DNA of 64,000 nucleotides from Ficedula albicollis (taxonomy: Eukaryota > Chordata > Aves > Passeriformes > Muscicapidae), in assembly GCF_000247815.1 (NCBI RefSeq), contig NW_004775881.1, forward strand, positions 1,160,573-1,224,572. The letters run 5' to 3'. Under the pieces are notes generated by a model. The model was given only the letters and a program-made list of their open reading frames with translations. It was not told the DNA's origin and searched no databases. Shown here one piece after another: positions 1 through 10,770 of the stretch (position 1 is the stretch's first letter; each line of letters begins with the position of its first letter). Both the position numbers and the translations under genes were made by a program.

Positions 1-2138
1 TTTCTGTGGTGGGTTTACAGGACACAAAAAGCACATGAAAAATCTTACTTCAGTGTTACTTCTCAATACTTGTTCTCTTGTGCACTTTTTTATTTCTACT
101 ACCTTCTGTCATATAAGAAAAAGCCCAGAACAGATGTGGACAACATAGATAGATGGAAAGTGAGTCTATCAACCAGCCAAGACAGATATTTAAAAAATGT
201 TAGTGCTTCTTAACCACACCTTGCTCTTTTCACCATCTTGTCCCTGTACCTCCAGTGACCTGTTCCCAGAACACAGGTGAGCTGGGCAGAGCTCACAGCA
301 GACTTGGGCTCACACTGGGGGTTTCTGTGTGCAGTACCACACACATGAAAACACAGTAAATGATGTATGCATGAGCAAAGTTGGCTCAAATAGGTGAATC
401 AAAGAGAAAAAGAAGGAAAATGAGTGATAAGAAGGACATGAAGCAAAGACGGCAAATAACACCAGTTTATCTCAGCATTGAATGAGTGTGTTTTTTCATT
501 GAAAATGTAGTATTTAAAAAGAATAATAAAGAAACTCATCATATTAACTGAGACAACTAATGGAAAACAAATGCATGGCTTCAATGAGCCAGATACGAAA
601 AAAATGCCAAAGAGGAAATTTTGGCAAGACAAAGAAGACTTCAGAGCAGAGCAAATACAAGAACAAGTCCCCTCCCTTCTCCTGTTATGGGATGCAACAG
701 CAAAGATCACCATACACACAGAGTGCATATAACAACAATCATGTCTTGATTTAAAAGAATGTGAAATAGGAACTGCAAATTTAGCTTCCCAAAATTTATT
801 TCCTCAGGACTGTGCATATGCTTTATTTTCTCCAAGTTTAATATCCAGGGTGAAAAGTAGATGGTTGTGTGGGGTTACCATGGCCAGGTTTTGGTAGTGT
901 GTCTTGGCAGGGATGGATGATCAGGCAACAAAAAGCCCAAAGAGCTGGTCACATTTCCAAATAGTTGACACTGTCCTGCTCAAACTGCTGTCACTGCCAC
1001 TAGTTCCTAGGAGAAGATGGCACGAGCTGGGACACGTATTGAGCGGCACAGCGATCTAACTCAGTACCTGTGAGAAAACCTCCAAACTGGGACATGTCCT
1101 CCACGGCTGGTAGACTTGAGGCCTGTAGGAAACATTTCGGGTTTTAGTACCAAAAAATGCTTCAATACTAATATTTGGACCAATGGCCTGGATGCAAAAC
1201 AATTTTAGCAACCTCCAGAGATTTGTAAGAAACAAGCTTTGCAAGTAACTACAGTTGTCCAGCCCCTGAAAAGAACTAGGCAAAGAACCATGGGGCAGGA
1301 TCAATTTCTGTGCTATGCTTAGTTACTGCTCAGGCTGTATATTTATTAGGGACTATGATCACTGCAGGGAGGCAATGAGCAAAGCAGCTGTAGAATTTCT
1401 GTTCCCAAACTGCACTGACCTTGCCAAACAAAATTTAGAAATTCAATGGAGTGAATCAGTGATGCCTCTCAGTCACATTTCAAATGGGGAAAATAAAAAG
1501 AAAAAAAAAGAAAAAATATTTACAAAAGTATTTGGAGGAAAATGTGAAAATGCAACTCCGTGCTCAGTGTGCCATTGTGGCAAATTATAGACCACAATCA
1601 TTATTTTTGTTGTTGTGATGCTTTCAGACAGGAGAAACAAGAAAGTTGTCAGCAAAATAACTTTAGAATCTCTACACACTCCACAGTGAATTTTAGAAGA
1701 CATGACCCTATAAACACAACTCCAGTGTTTCTAGCAGGTGATCCCTTTCTAACCTCTAGGCATCAAGGCAAAATAAATAAACCCATTTCTTCTTCCCCTA
1801 TAATATACTCACATCTCTGATGGTCTCTGGTGCTCAGGAGAGAAAAAACAGATTTTTACTTTATTCTGCTCATGAGCCAACAGGGACAAAGAGGCTTTTG
1901 GTAGGAGTGGAAGAATGGGCAGAGCTCTGGAGCTCTTGGTTGGGAGGACAGTGTTGTGGCTGTGTCTCTATGGGAGCCCAGGGTGTTCCCCTGGCCTCCT
2001 TGAGGGTCTCAAAACCCCCCTGGCAAGCGTCTCAAAGACCCCTGCATGAGACTCAGGTGTCTCAGGGGCTGGATTTAGCTCCTTGGAACAATTTGCCAAC
2101 ATTGAGAGAAGAAATACAAGCTGCAAAAATAAATAGAG
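1..2138. other. Intergenic, no gene recognised
   Basis: Ordinary AT-rich intergenic DNA with short A runs and no exon supported by splice sites plus a recognisable protein. Open frames here are short, lack family resemblance and overlap on both strands. In mammals DCHS2 lies beyond the 3' side of PLRG1, but I see no cadherin-type exon. Confidence 0.5.
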
Positions 2139-2580
2139 TGTAAATTAGACTGTTAGAATGTAAAATTAGCAGATTTCTAGAATGTTTATATTACGGGGCT
2201 CGTGGTCAGGATGGAGGATTTGGGGTGTGGTATCTTCCTCCTTCTTCTCCATGCCATCCATGTTGAAGTGCCACCTTGGCATCCTTTGATTGGATGAGGA
2301 CAAAACTAGACATTACAATAAGGTTGTATTGTATTGGAAAATAATTGTAAATACCTAGTACGTAATTTAGACTATAAAAGATAAGTCCTGCCTCTACCAG
2401 GCAGATTCTGCCCTGGATGTCCGGCGAGCAGACCGCTGTTCGCTGGACAAAGCATTCCAGAGATAAGAAAGAATAAACAACCATGAAAACCTCTAAGAAC
2501 AGTCTCCTGCAGTCTCTCATTGGCGGGGATCGGAAAGAGCTGGGTTCCAAACCACCTGCATGTCACCTAAGGTGATCTCA
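2139..2580 (+). mobile_element. Solo-LTR-like retrotransposon remnant
   Basis: The block has the order expected of an LTR read on the plus strand: a TG start near 2139 (a second TG candidate near 2149), a TATA box TATAAAAG at 2373-2380, and a polyadenylation hexamer AATAAA at 2472-2477, about 95 bases downstream, which would mark R. Sequence after the hexamer is GC-richer, as in U5. I could not identify a target-site duplication, so both edges are approximate. No retroviral coding sequence is attached. The family (ERVL-like or ERVK-like) is not determined. Confidence 0.5.
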
Positions 2581-3653
2581 GATCTAAGGAGACACCTCAG
2601 GCTGTGACATGTCTCTGCCTACCATCTCCATTCTGGAAGGGGCAGGCTGAGAATGAAGAAGGACAGGGTGTGCACGGGAAGGAAGAAAGCAGCATCTCGC
2701 TATGCTGACCACTGACGTAATCAGTCTCAGCATAGAGGGAAATTACATCAGCTTAAGGAAAACTAAAAGCACTGAAAATGAATTTTAAAAGCTGAGAATC
2801 AAACACAGCTTTGCAAGAGGCTTAGCTGACTATAACTACTTATCATCAAAATATGAGGCTAAGACATTTTATTTTCTTCCAAGGTAAGGTTCTCAGGGAA
2901 CATTACCTTTATTTTCTCTTTCATAATACAAATTATGTTCCCCTTCTACTGAAAGACAGAAGTGACTTTACATGAACTGCATGTGAAAACATACCAGGAA
3001 AACCTTTAAATAGATAAATAAAAAAGGGAGGAAGAAAAGGAAAGAAGATGAGCAAAGTGTATTCTTTATACAGGAACATTTCTAAATTCAACCACATACT
3101 ACTCTGGTCCTGTCTATACCAGAGAAAAGCACCATGTTTAAAAAAGTGAGAACTGACATGTCTTAAAGCAAGGAAAACAGTGTGAAAACAGTGAAAACAC
3201 AGTATTGCCCTGAGGTAGGAGTGATAACAGCTGTTAAAATAACAGTGTTAATTTAAAACATTCTGGCTCCTAGTGGTTAACTGTGAGGTGTGTTCTGTAG
3301 AAAATTACCAGCTTTGTTTGTCACATCCAACACATCTCTCCACACAGGTATCAGTTACCACCAGAGTTGTTTCAAATTAACTGCTACAGTATAAGCAGGA
3401 TGTAAGGCACACACCTGCAGAACAGCACACCGACATTTATGTTCTGGCCATTTATTTTATTAACACACCTCACCTCACCATCCCTTTTGTCTTCCCTTTG
3501 AACAGAGTAACAACATTTAGGCTTTTCTTTATGGAAGACGTGTATGGAGATGCAATATTCTCCAGAGTAGAAAGTTCTCCCATTTCCTCTTTGTGACCAT
3601 TATCGGTAAGGACTCTTTGTCTGTGATTTTTCTTTCATTTCTCTATAGGCACC
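2581..3653. other. Intergenic, no gene recognised
   Basis: No exon, RNA gene or repeat family could be supported. The stretch is AT-rich with scattered simple A-rich tracts. Confidence 0.5.
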
Positions 3654-3829
3654 ATGTTCAAGTCAACAATATTTTTTCTCTTTTTTAACGTGTTCAGCTC
3701 AGGACTGTGCCCAGTAACAGTTGCTAAACCTCAGCATTCCACTAAGAAATGTTCAGGCCAACCTGGATGAGTGTCATGGCAAATGCTTTGTATTGGTGAA
3801 GCTGAGCAGGGGATAGATATTCTGGTGGA
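3654..3829 (+). repeat. Left arm of a long inverted repeat
   Basis: This ~175-bp segment recurs in reverse complement at 5669-5834, roughly 90 percent identical by eye with small indels, the arms being about 1.84 kb apart. The arm opens with ATGTTCAAG and a T-rich tract. Read from that ATG it gives a 38-codon frame with a hydrophobic start and Cys residues near the end, preceded by a pyrimidine tract and AG. This could be a decayed small-protein exon or chance. A mobile-element origin is equally possible. Confidence 0.7.
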
Positions 3830-4109
3830 GGAATGCCAAAATCTCTGTGACTGAAAAGCTGTCCTTGTGATGAGAAAGCGTCTAACTTTTTACTGTTTCA
3901 CAGTACGGTGGTTTGTAAAGATTTCCTGAATTTTTTCCCTGCCAGGACCTGGGCAGCCTCCTTTGGATTGGACAAGGGCCAATCACTGCCTGATTTTTCA
4001 ATATTGACACATTGTTACACCAATGAGAAAGTTTATGCATCTCTGTGAACAAACACACATCTAAAGACTAAAAAAGCCAGGGAAATCTCTGTTTCCCTTC
4101 CTTCCAGCC

Positions 4110-4440
4110 TCAATGCAGGTAACACCGGCCTGGGCCCCTCCGCGCGGCCCAGGGGCCTGGCCGGGCTGGGGGCAGGCTCTGACGCCGGGCCCCGTTTTCG
4201 GCCGGGGCCCCCCATAGAAAGGGGGAGGCGAGGCTTGCATGGCTGCTGAAATCCTGTTTGTCCCCCCACCCTCGGTGCGGCCAGGGAGCCCACGGCTCGG
4301 CAGAGCCTTGCCCTGGCACTGGCCCCGAGCGGCTCTGGGGGAGAGACCGCTGGGCCCCGTTCCAGCGAGGCCCCTGCTTCTCCCTTGCCTGCTGGGCACA
4401 GGGCAGGGAATACCATCAGCCCGCGGCTGGAATTGAATGC
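4110..4440. other. Isolated GC-rich island
   Basis: A sharply bounded GC-rich, CpG-containing block within AT-rich DNA, enclosed by the two arms of the inverted repeat (3654-3829 and 5669-5834). It includes runs such as CCGGGCCCCG and several CpGs. Overlapping open frames on both strands reflect base composition only. It could be an orphan CpG island, part of a GC-rich mobile element, or a decayed first exon; nothing in it decides. Confidence 0.5.
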
Positions 4441-5668
4441 AGCAAATGCCGGAAAACGGACACGGAGCCGGAACAACCACCGCCACTTTTGAAAAGACTG
4501 GGCCCTTATGATCCTAGCCCAGCCCCAGCACGGCTTTGAAAGACTGTTTATCGTAAATAGCTCCGGCTGCCGCCTGAAGAGATGACATGACTATCCACTG
4601 CCCAGAATGAGACTTGCAGACACCTTGTTCTCTGTCCTGAACAAAAGAAAAGGACCAAGATGAAGATATACACAGAAACAGCATGAAAACACCGAGGTCA
4701 GACAAAGGGAAGAGTCAGGTCCCAGGTCAGGGAAAGAGGAGAGTTGTAGACTGAAATTTCTCTTTTTTTTTAAAGCTGTGGAGAAGAGACTTGTTTCCCT
4801 ATAACTCATAGAAATGCATTATGGGGTGGGTGAGTGCTTTAACTGTGGATATGAGCAGAGGCATTGGTGCTGAAGTAAGTAGATGCTGAAGTGGCTGTGA
4901 TCCCAAAAGTTTGAATACAGAGGAGGTGAAGGTGCTTGTTGCCCCCCAGGGAAGAAGAAGAAAGACCTCTGTTTTCAAAGATGAAGAGAGTCTTTGTTTG
5001 AACTGTTATAATCTTTAAAGTGTCCCCTATAAATTGATATGGTCCTCAGTAATGATTGTGGGGAAGACTGTTAGTCGAGGAAGGGATTTTTACATAGTGA
5101 TCAGATTTCCATTCTCTGGGGTGGCTGATCACTGTGATATTGAGGCCATGACAAAACTGTTTCTTGTGGGGGAAATCTCCATAGACTGAAGACAGAAGTC
5201 ACCTCTCCCAAGTAAATTGGTGAAAGACTATTTTTAGAGATGGTAAACTGATTTGTTTCTGGACGTGGTAAGTGTGTGACAGAAAAGAAGTTGTGGGGGA
5301 AGAAGTGTTCTGAAAATTTTATTCTGAGTTTTATTCTTTTTTTTTTTTCTTATAGTTTTTAGTAATAAAGGTTTTCTTTGTACCCTTTAAAAGTTTGAGC
5401 CTATTTTGCCTTTCTCCTAATCCTATCTCACAGCAGGAAATGAGTAAATAATTCTAATGAGTGCACTGGTAATTTGGCCAACGCTAAATCCATGACCTAC
5501 AGTTTCTTAAACCCCATAAATAGTTACTATGAACAGTAAACAGATCTAGTATTGCAGGTAATAAAGACCTTTAAATTGTCATCAAACTTCTAAATTGTTT
5601 TGAACTTTTGAACTCAGGAATATTCCAGGACATAAGAGTCTCATGTATCCCCTGATACATGATACAAG

Positions 5669-5834
5669 TCCACCAGAATATCCCCTGCTCAGCTTCAGCA
5701 TTTGCCATGACACTCATCCAGGTTGGCCTGAACGTCTCTTAGTGGAATGCTGAGGTTTAGCAACTGTTGCTGGGCACAGTGCTGAGCTGAACACGTTAAA
5801 AAAAAAAACCAAAAAATACTATTTGCTTGAACAT
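5669..5834 (-). repeat. Right arm of the long inverted repeat
   Basis: Reverse complement of the segment at 3654-3829. Reading the minus strand from the ATG at 5834 gives the same opening as the left arm, but the T run has a different length, which shifts the frame. The two arms end within a few bases of the same sequence on both sides and flanking DNA is unrelated, so the unit was duplicated as a discrete piece. Whether it is a transposable element or an inverted duplication of a small locus is open. Confidence 0.7.
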
Positions 5835-6111
5835 CTTCATTTTGTCTTAGGATTCCTTTGTATGTGCCTCATTCAATCTCAGGCTTTACCATTTTCCTAT
5901 TTCTGTCAAGAAGGTGAAAACTGTTGTCAGATTTTGTTATTAAAACCAGTGTGGGGCATTGTTAACAACCACTGGTGCATCTTATACACAGTGTGCTGTA
6001 TTACTATGATTTCTCAAGAAAAATCAAGTAAGGTGAGAGGAACTGGGAGAATGGAGGCAGAACAATTATCTATTGACATCAGGTTGCATAGCAGGTTATC
6101 CAGTCAGTATT

Positions 6112-6325
6112 TTCTGTCTCCCAAGAACAACTTCTCACCACATAGTTCTGTCAGAGGGTTTGATGCAGCAAGGCCAAACAACACAGGGACCTGAAAGAGC
6201 GATCGATGTTTCTGTCTCCCAAGAACAACTTCTCACCACAAAACACACACACCACATAGTTCTGTCAGAGGGTTTGATGCAGCAAGGCCAAACAACACAG
6301 GGACCTGAAAAAGCAATCGATAGCA
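6112..6325 (+). repeat. Two-copy tandem repeat, ~100-bp unit
   Basis: The unit starting TCTGTCTCCCAAGAACAAC near 6112 recurs near 6212. Copies are near-identical, except that the second contains an extra ACACACACACC-type insertion after the shared start. Both end with the shared GGGACCTGAAA stretch followed by a diverging CGATCGATG / CAATCGATA-type tail. No coding role is supported. Confidence 0.8.
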
Positions 6326-7695
6326 CTGCACACTGCACCTGGACAAACATGAAACTCTCCAGAACAGCTGAGGATCTCACAGGCTCCTTAGGGATGTTGT
6401 TGATGGAAGAAGGCCTGGAGAATTTTGGGGGAAAGGGAAAAACTAAAGGAATTACCAGATCATAATTAATCAGGCTGGAGATACAGGCTAGAGATAGCTT
6501 CCAATTTCTTATCAGTGTTTTTACCATTAAAGTTTCCCAAGAAAAAAAACTGAGTAATTGAAACCTGTGAGAGAATACAAAACTAAAATTGCACTGCCGC
6601 AGGGTTATGTTACATGAAGGGTGTGGACCTTCTCTTTAGCATGTGAATCTTTGAAACTCACTGTGCCATTTTAAGCAGAGTCTTTCTATTTTAATCACTC
6701 CAGAAAAACTGCATCACTGAACTGGCAACTGCATGGCAAAAAAACCTGCAGAAACACCAGGAGCAGTTTTCTTTCCTCTTATATAATTAAAGGACATTTA
6801 CAACCTCACCTACAAATAAAAAAATAAATAAAATCTAACAAACCAACAAAAAAATCACGAAACCAAAAATAATCAATCAGGTTTGTCCAGGAAGACTTCA
6901 TTAATTTATGCACTTCATTAATTTATATATGCATTAATTTAAATTAATTTTATTAATGAACTTCATTAATTTATGGATGCAGCAAGCAATCTTATCTATG
7001 CTTTCATTTATCTACTGTGATTGATTGCTAGTTACTTTCTAATTTACTGTTAAAGTTTGATTTAGAGCAACACAAAACTCCTTCACTGGGATTTTCAGTT
7101 CCAAATAGAAAAAAGTCATTAATAGAATTAATAGATTCTGGTCTGGTTTGGATTGGCAAGCTTTCTTTAAAACAAACATACTCATCAGCAAGTTGCATGG
7201 GAAGAAAAGTAATTGAATGAGCAGGAAAGAATTAATATACCTACAGAACATGAAATTTGACTTATCTGGCAGGTAAAGCCATACTCAAATTTTTGTATGG
7301 AAATTTTATAGTAATTGTGTACATTGCTGCTTTATTGATATAGATCTCTAGTTGTCAATGCAGGAAGTTTGCTTGTCAAGGCAATTTACTTGGAAGTAGT
7401 TAAGTCTTGTTAATGATTTGTAATGGGTTTTTTGGTAGCTTTTTCTAGCTAAAAAAAAAGCACTTCTGGATGCAGCACAAAGGTTTTTCTGATTGCACAA
7501 GCTATATTCTTACTTACCACAATAGTCTCCCAACAGCAATGCATCCTGTCAGCATGATATTCTGTGGCTATAAACTCTCTTCTCATTCCTCAGCTTACCA
7601 TTTACCTGTTAGAAAAAAACCAAATTCAGTGTTGTAACGTAATCCCTACATTCAATCAGCCATTAAAAAAAATAGCCTCACTATTTTTTTAAGAT
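6326..7695. other. Intergenic AT-rich DNA
   Basis: No gene recognised. Between about 6890 and 6985 the motif TTCATTAATTTATG recurs in degenerate form, making a short AT-rich low-complexity patch. The remainder has no recognisable repeat family. Confidence 0.5.
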
Positions 7696-7701
7696 ATTCA
7701 C

Positions 7702-8540
7702 TGTGGCTGGCTGGGGCTGGGGTGGTTCCAGCTCCCGGCTGCTACGGGAGACCGGATAGCTCCGAGAGCTCCAGGGGCAGAGTGCCAGCTACGAGCTAGC
7801 AAGGGACAGAGACTCCGGGACTCGCAGCAGAAGGTTCCGAAGGCAGTTTATTTCTCCGAAGGGTTTCCACTACTCACCAGGTCTCAGCCGATGGGTCAGA
7901 AGTGCTGGCTGCTGCTAGCTGGTCCAGTCTCAGGTCCAGATCCTGAGGTTGTTGGACTGTCCTTGGATGGGGCAGATCTTTATAGAACAAACAGCTGCCG
8001 AACAAGGTGTCAGCGTCCGAAGGCGGAACTCTTGAAGGAAGGCTGTTCACGATAACACTGATGAGGGGTCTCAGAGTGATGTTTGGGTCGCCAAACTGTA
8101 GCAGCCGGAGCTAGGGTGGTTCCAGCTCCTGGCTGCTACGGGAGACCGGATAGCTCCGAGAGCTCCAGGGGCAGAGTGCCAGCTACGAGCTAGCAAGGGA
8201 CAGAGACTCCGGGACTCGCAGCAGAAGGTTCCGAAGGCAGTTTATTTCTCCGAAGGGTTTCCACTAGCAAATCCGGTTACATAGCATAGCAAGGGGTCTT
8301 TATAGGTTTCATAGGGATTGAAATTCTAACCAGTAAAATTATGAGTTGAGAAACTATCCAATTACTTTAAGATTCTAGGTAAGAAAAAGACCAATCATCT
8401 AGTAAAGTTAAAAACCAATAGAAATTCTAAATGATAACAGGAGTTTTGGCAGGGAGGGGGGGCATCTCTCATGAAAGGCTCCATTGTCTCAGGGCACAAA
8501 ATCCCAAGGGCCTTTTTCAGGCACCGTTGTATCATCCACA
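7702..8540 (-). mobile_element. Rearranged LTR retrotransposon with 6-bp TSD
   Basis: An 839-bp element flanked by a perfect direct repeat ATTCAC at 7696-7701 and 8541-8546, the target-site duplication. On the minus strand it begins TGTGG and ends CCACA. The right part (8097-8540, 444 bp) is a full LTR: TATA at 8299-8304 and AATAAA at 8241-8246 in minus orientation, ending CTGCTACA. It is followed by a primer-binding-site-like stretch (TTTGGCGACCCAAA at about 8081-8096). The left part (7702-7872) repeats only the R/U5 end, with its own AATAAA at 7847-7852. Between them, 7873-8096 is unmatched and has a separate TATA-like site at 7979-7984. All gag, pol and env coding sequence is missing, so it is a non-coding relic. 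A 6-bp duplication fits ERVK/alpharetrovirus-like elements. Confidence 0.85.
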
Positions 8541-8546
8541 ATTCAC

Positions 8547-8870
8547 CATGCAAAATTTGGCTTCACTCTTTACACTTTTAAGCCTTGTTTAGAACTGTGC
8601 TTGCAAGTGCTTCCTCAGTGAAAATCCCAGTGCTGCAAATCCCTCCAGACTTACCATTCTGCATGGTCCAAAATTCTTCACCAGCCACTGAATTTTCTGT
8701 AGTACACCAAGTTATAATTTGGAGCATGAGGGCACTGGAACATACATACAACACCTGCACTTCTCAGAAATGCATTTTTAGCTTGCTGTAAAAAGATTTA
8801 TTTGCATCAAGGTGCCCACACTCTGATTTTCACCATTGGCTGCACCCACATTAACACACTATTGTTCCTC
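8547..8870. other. Short intergenic spacer
   Basis: A spacer between two LTR-derived blocks. No gene or recognisable repeat seen. Confidence 0.4.
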
Positions 8871-9600
8871 CTGTGAAAAACACGGTTCACTGTTTGTCTG
8901 GGCTTCGCCACGCTCCGGTCCCCCCGGCAGCAGAGGAGGCACCGTCCTACCCCGGGGCTGGACACCGGGAGCCGCTCGGCCAGGGCACTCCAACACCCCG
9001 AGCACGCCGAGATAGCCACGGCTCCCGACACGTTTCCTCCGGCAGGTCCTGGGTGTGAAAAACGAAGTTCACTTTCCTAGTAGATTTTAAAAGGTTTAAT
9101 AAAAGACAGTAAGAGACACAATAAAGCTAAAGGTTACAACGGCTGGGCTTGGCATTCAGCCAAGAGCCCACCTGCTGTTTTGGAGATACTCCTTAAATTC
9201 ATCAGCCCGTGGCATATTCACAGACCCATCACTCATTTTCAAACTTTTCTACGAACTATTTTCCATATTCCAAGAGCCGTTTTACACGGCCACTCCTTGG
9301 GAATGCCTTTTTAGAGCATACCTGTTTCTTGGCTTGTGGTTTTATTCTTCTCCTTATCCCTTTTAATTTGGGTGGTGGTCCCAGCCGGTGAGTGTTGACA
9401 ATTGTCTTGTCAGCTGCAGGGGTCCCCATCACATGTTCACAGGCTGTTACCTTTGACTAAGTGGGTAGTTTAAGCATACTATCTCTAAAAAACTTATGTC
9501 TAACTTTTACTAATAACCAAGACTATATCCATATAGAAATGCTATTTTAACATTATACATATAGCATTTTTCCCAATACTTGCGAAGAGCCAACAACATG
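8871..9600 (-). mobile_element. LTR-like repeat remnants
   Basis: The motif TGTGAAAAAC followed by GTTCACT occurs at about 8873 and again at 9052, 179 bp apart in the same orientation. On the minus strand this reads as an LTR end (…GTTTTTCACA) preceded by T-rich and AATAAA-like stretches, a layout common in avian ERVL-type LTRs. The interval between the two copies is GC-rich. No target-site duplication or coding domain was found, so the boundaries and the number of insertions are uncertain. Confidence 0.35.
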
Positions 9601-9979
9601 TAATGCATTCATAACGCTCCATTCTTCCATTTACACTCATCTAATCCAGAAATGCCTCTTCTACTCCAGCCCACCAGGCAAATGTAGCAAGATTTCAAGT
9701 ATTTCCTTTCAGTCATCATAGCTCTAGTCTCTTTTAATTCTTCCACTATCCTTTTCACTTCCCTGAGAGGTTTAAGAAAATTGTAATTATATGGTTTCTG
9801 GGAAGTCTTTATTTTTCTCTATGTGTAGCCTTTGGTACTGATAATTCATACTGGTGCTGCATTGACTCTCCCTTGCTCTGAAGGACTTAACCCTTCATCC
9901 CCTCTCTTAGTGATGCATCAGTGTCTGGGGTTGGGTTTTTTTCCTTTTCCTCCGCCTGTGGAATTTTTCCCATTGATAT

Positions 9980-10770
9980 GCTAAGAAGCACTGATGGCTA
10001 TGTACTTGAGATGGGGGAGGGGGAACTCTTCTGGTTTTGGGGAGTTTTCTTTCAGAGAGACACTGCAGATTAGAAGCAGGTAAAAGGGGAGGGGGGCAGT
10101 TGCTCTCTCTCACTCGCTCTCGGCTTCAGATGAGGACAGTTGCCGCTACCATCGCCATAACCCAGCCAGGAGCTGCCTTCGCTGCTAACATCACCATAGC
10201 CCAGCCAGTAGCTGTCTTCTGCTGCTGCTGCTGCACACTGCACCCCTTCCCTGCCAGGATACCCTGCCATTTCAGCTTGCTGTTTCCAAGAGTCCTGCTG
10301 GAGCACCAGCACCTAAAATGCCCAAGGTTCGTGAAGCAAAGCTTCTCTTTTCCATCCCTTCCCATCTCGGACGCAGCCGCCATTACCGTGTGCTCCCCGA
10401 GCTCGCGCCACAGCGCCCCCTGCAGCCACGGGGGAATCATCGCCCCTGCCCTGTCCACGGGGAGCCACCAGCGCTCCCTGCCGGCTGTGACGGGAACTGC
10501 ACCAAAGGGAACGTGCCTGCGGCTGAGAGGATGAACTGGGTTCCTGTTCTGCTTGTTATTAATTCCACAGCTGGTGGTGTTGTTTTGTTGTCTTGTTATA
10601 CATACTAGTAAAGAACTGTTATTCCTATCCCCATATCTTTACCTGAGAGCCCCTTAATTTCAAAATTGTACTAATTCAGAAGGCGGTAATTCTCCATTTA
10701 CATTCACTATTTCAAGGGAGGGACCTGCTTTCCCTAGCAGACACCTGTCTTTGAAATCAAGACAATCAGC
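9980..10770 (+). mobile_element. LTR-like repeat, probably songbird ERVL type
   Basis: From about 10550 to 10760 the sequence resembles, from memory, a block repeated widely in passerine genomes: AGTAAAGAACTGTTATTCC, then ACCTGAGAGCCCCTTAATTTC, then a stretch ending in AGCAGACACCTGTCTTT. The upstream part is GC-rich with a short CTG tract near 10220. No target-site duplication was confirmed and the left edge is a guess. Overlapping open frames here have no family resemblance. Confidence 0.45.

Noticed and set aside
4033..4539. Overlapping frames of 65-147 codons on both strands in the GC island
   Set aside because: Several mutually overlapping frames on both strands are a composition effect; none resembles a protein family.
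6073..6527. 130-codon frames on both strands
   Set aside because: They arise from the two-copy tandem repeat and have no recognisable domain.
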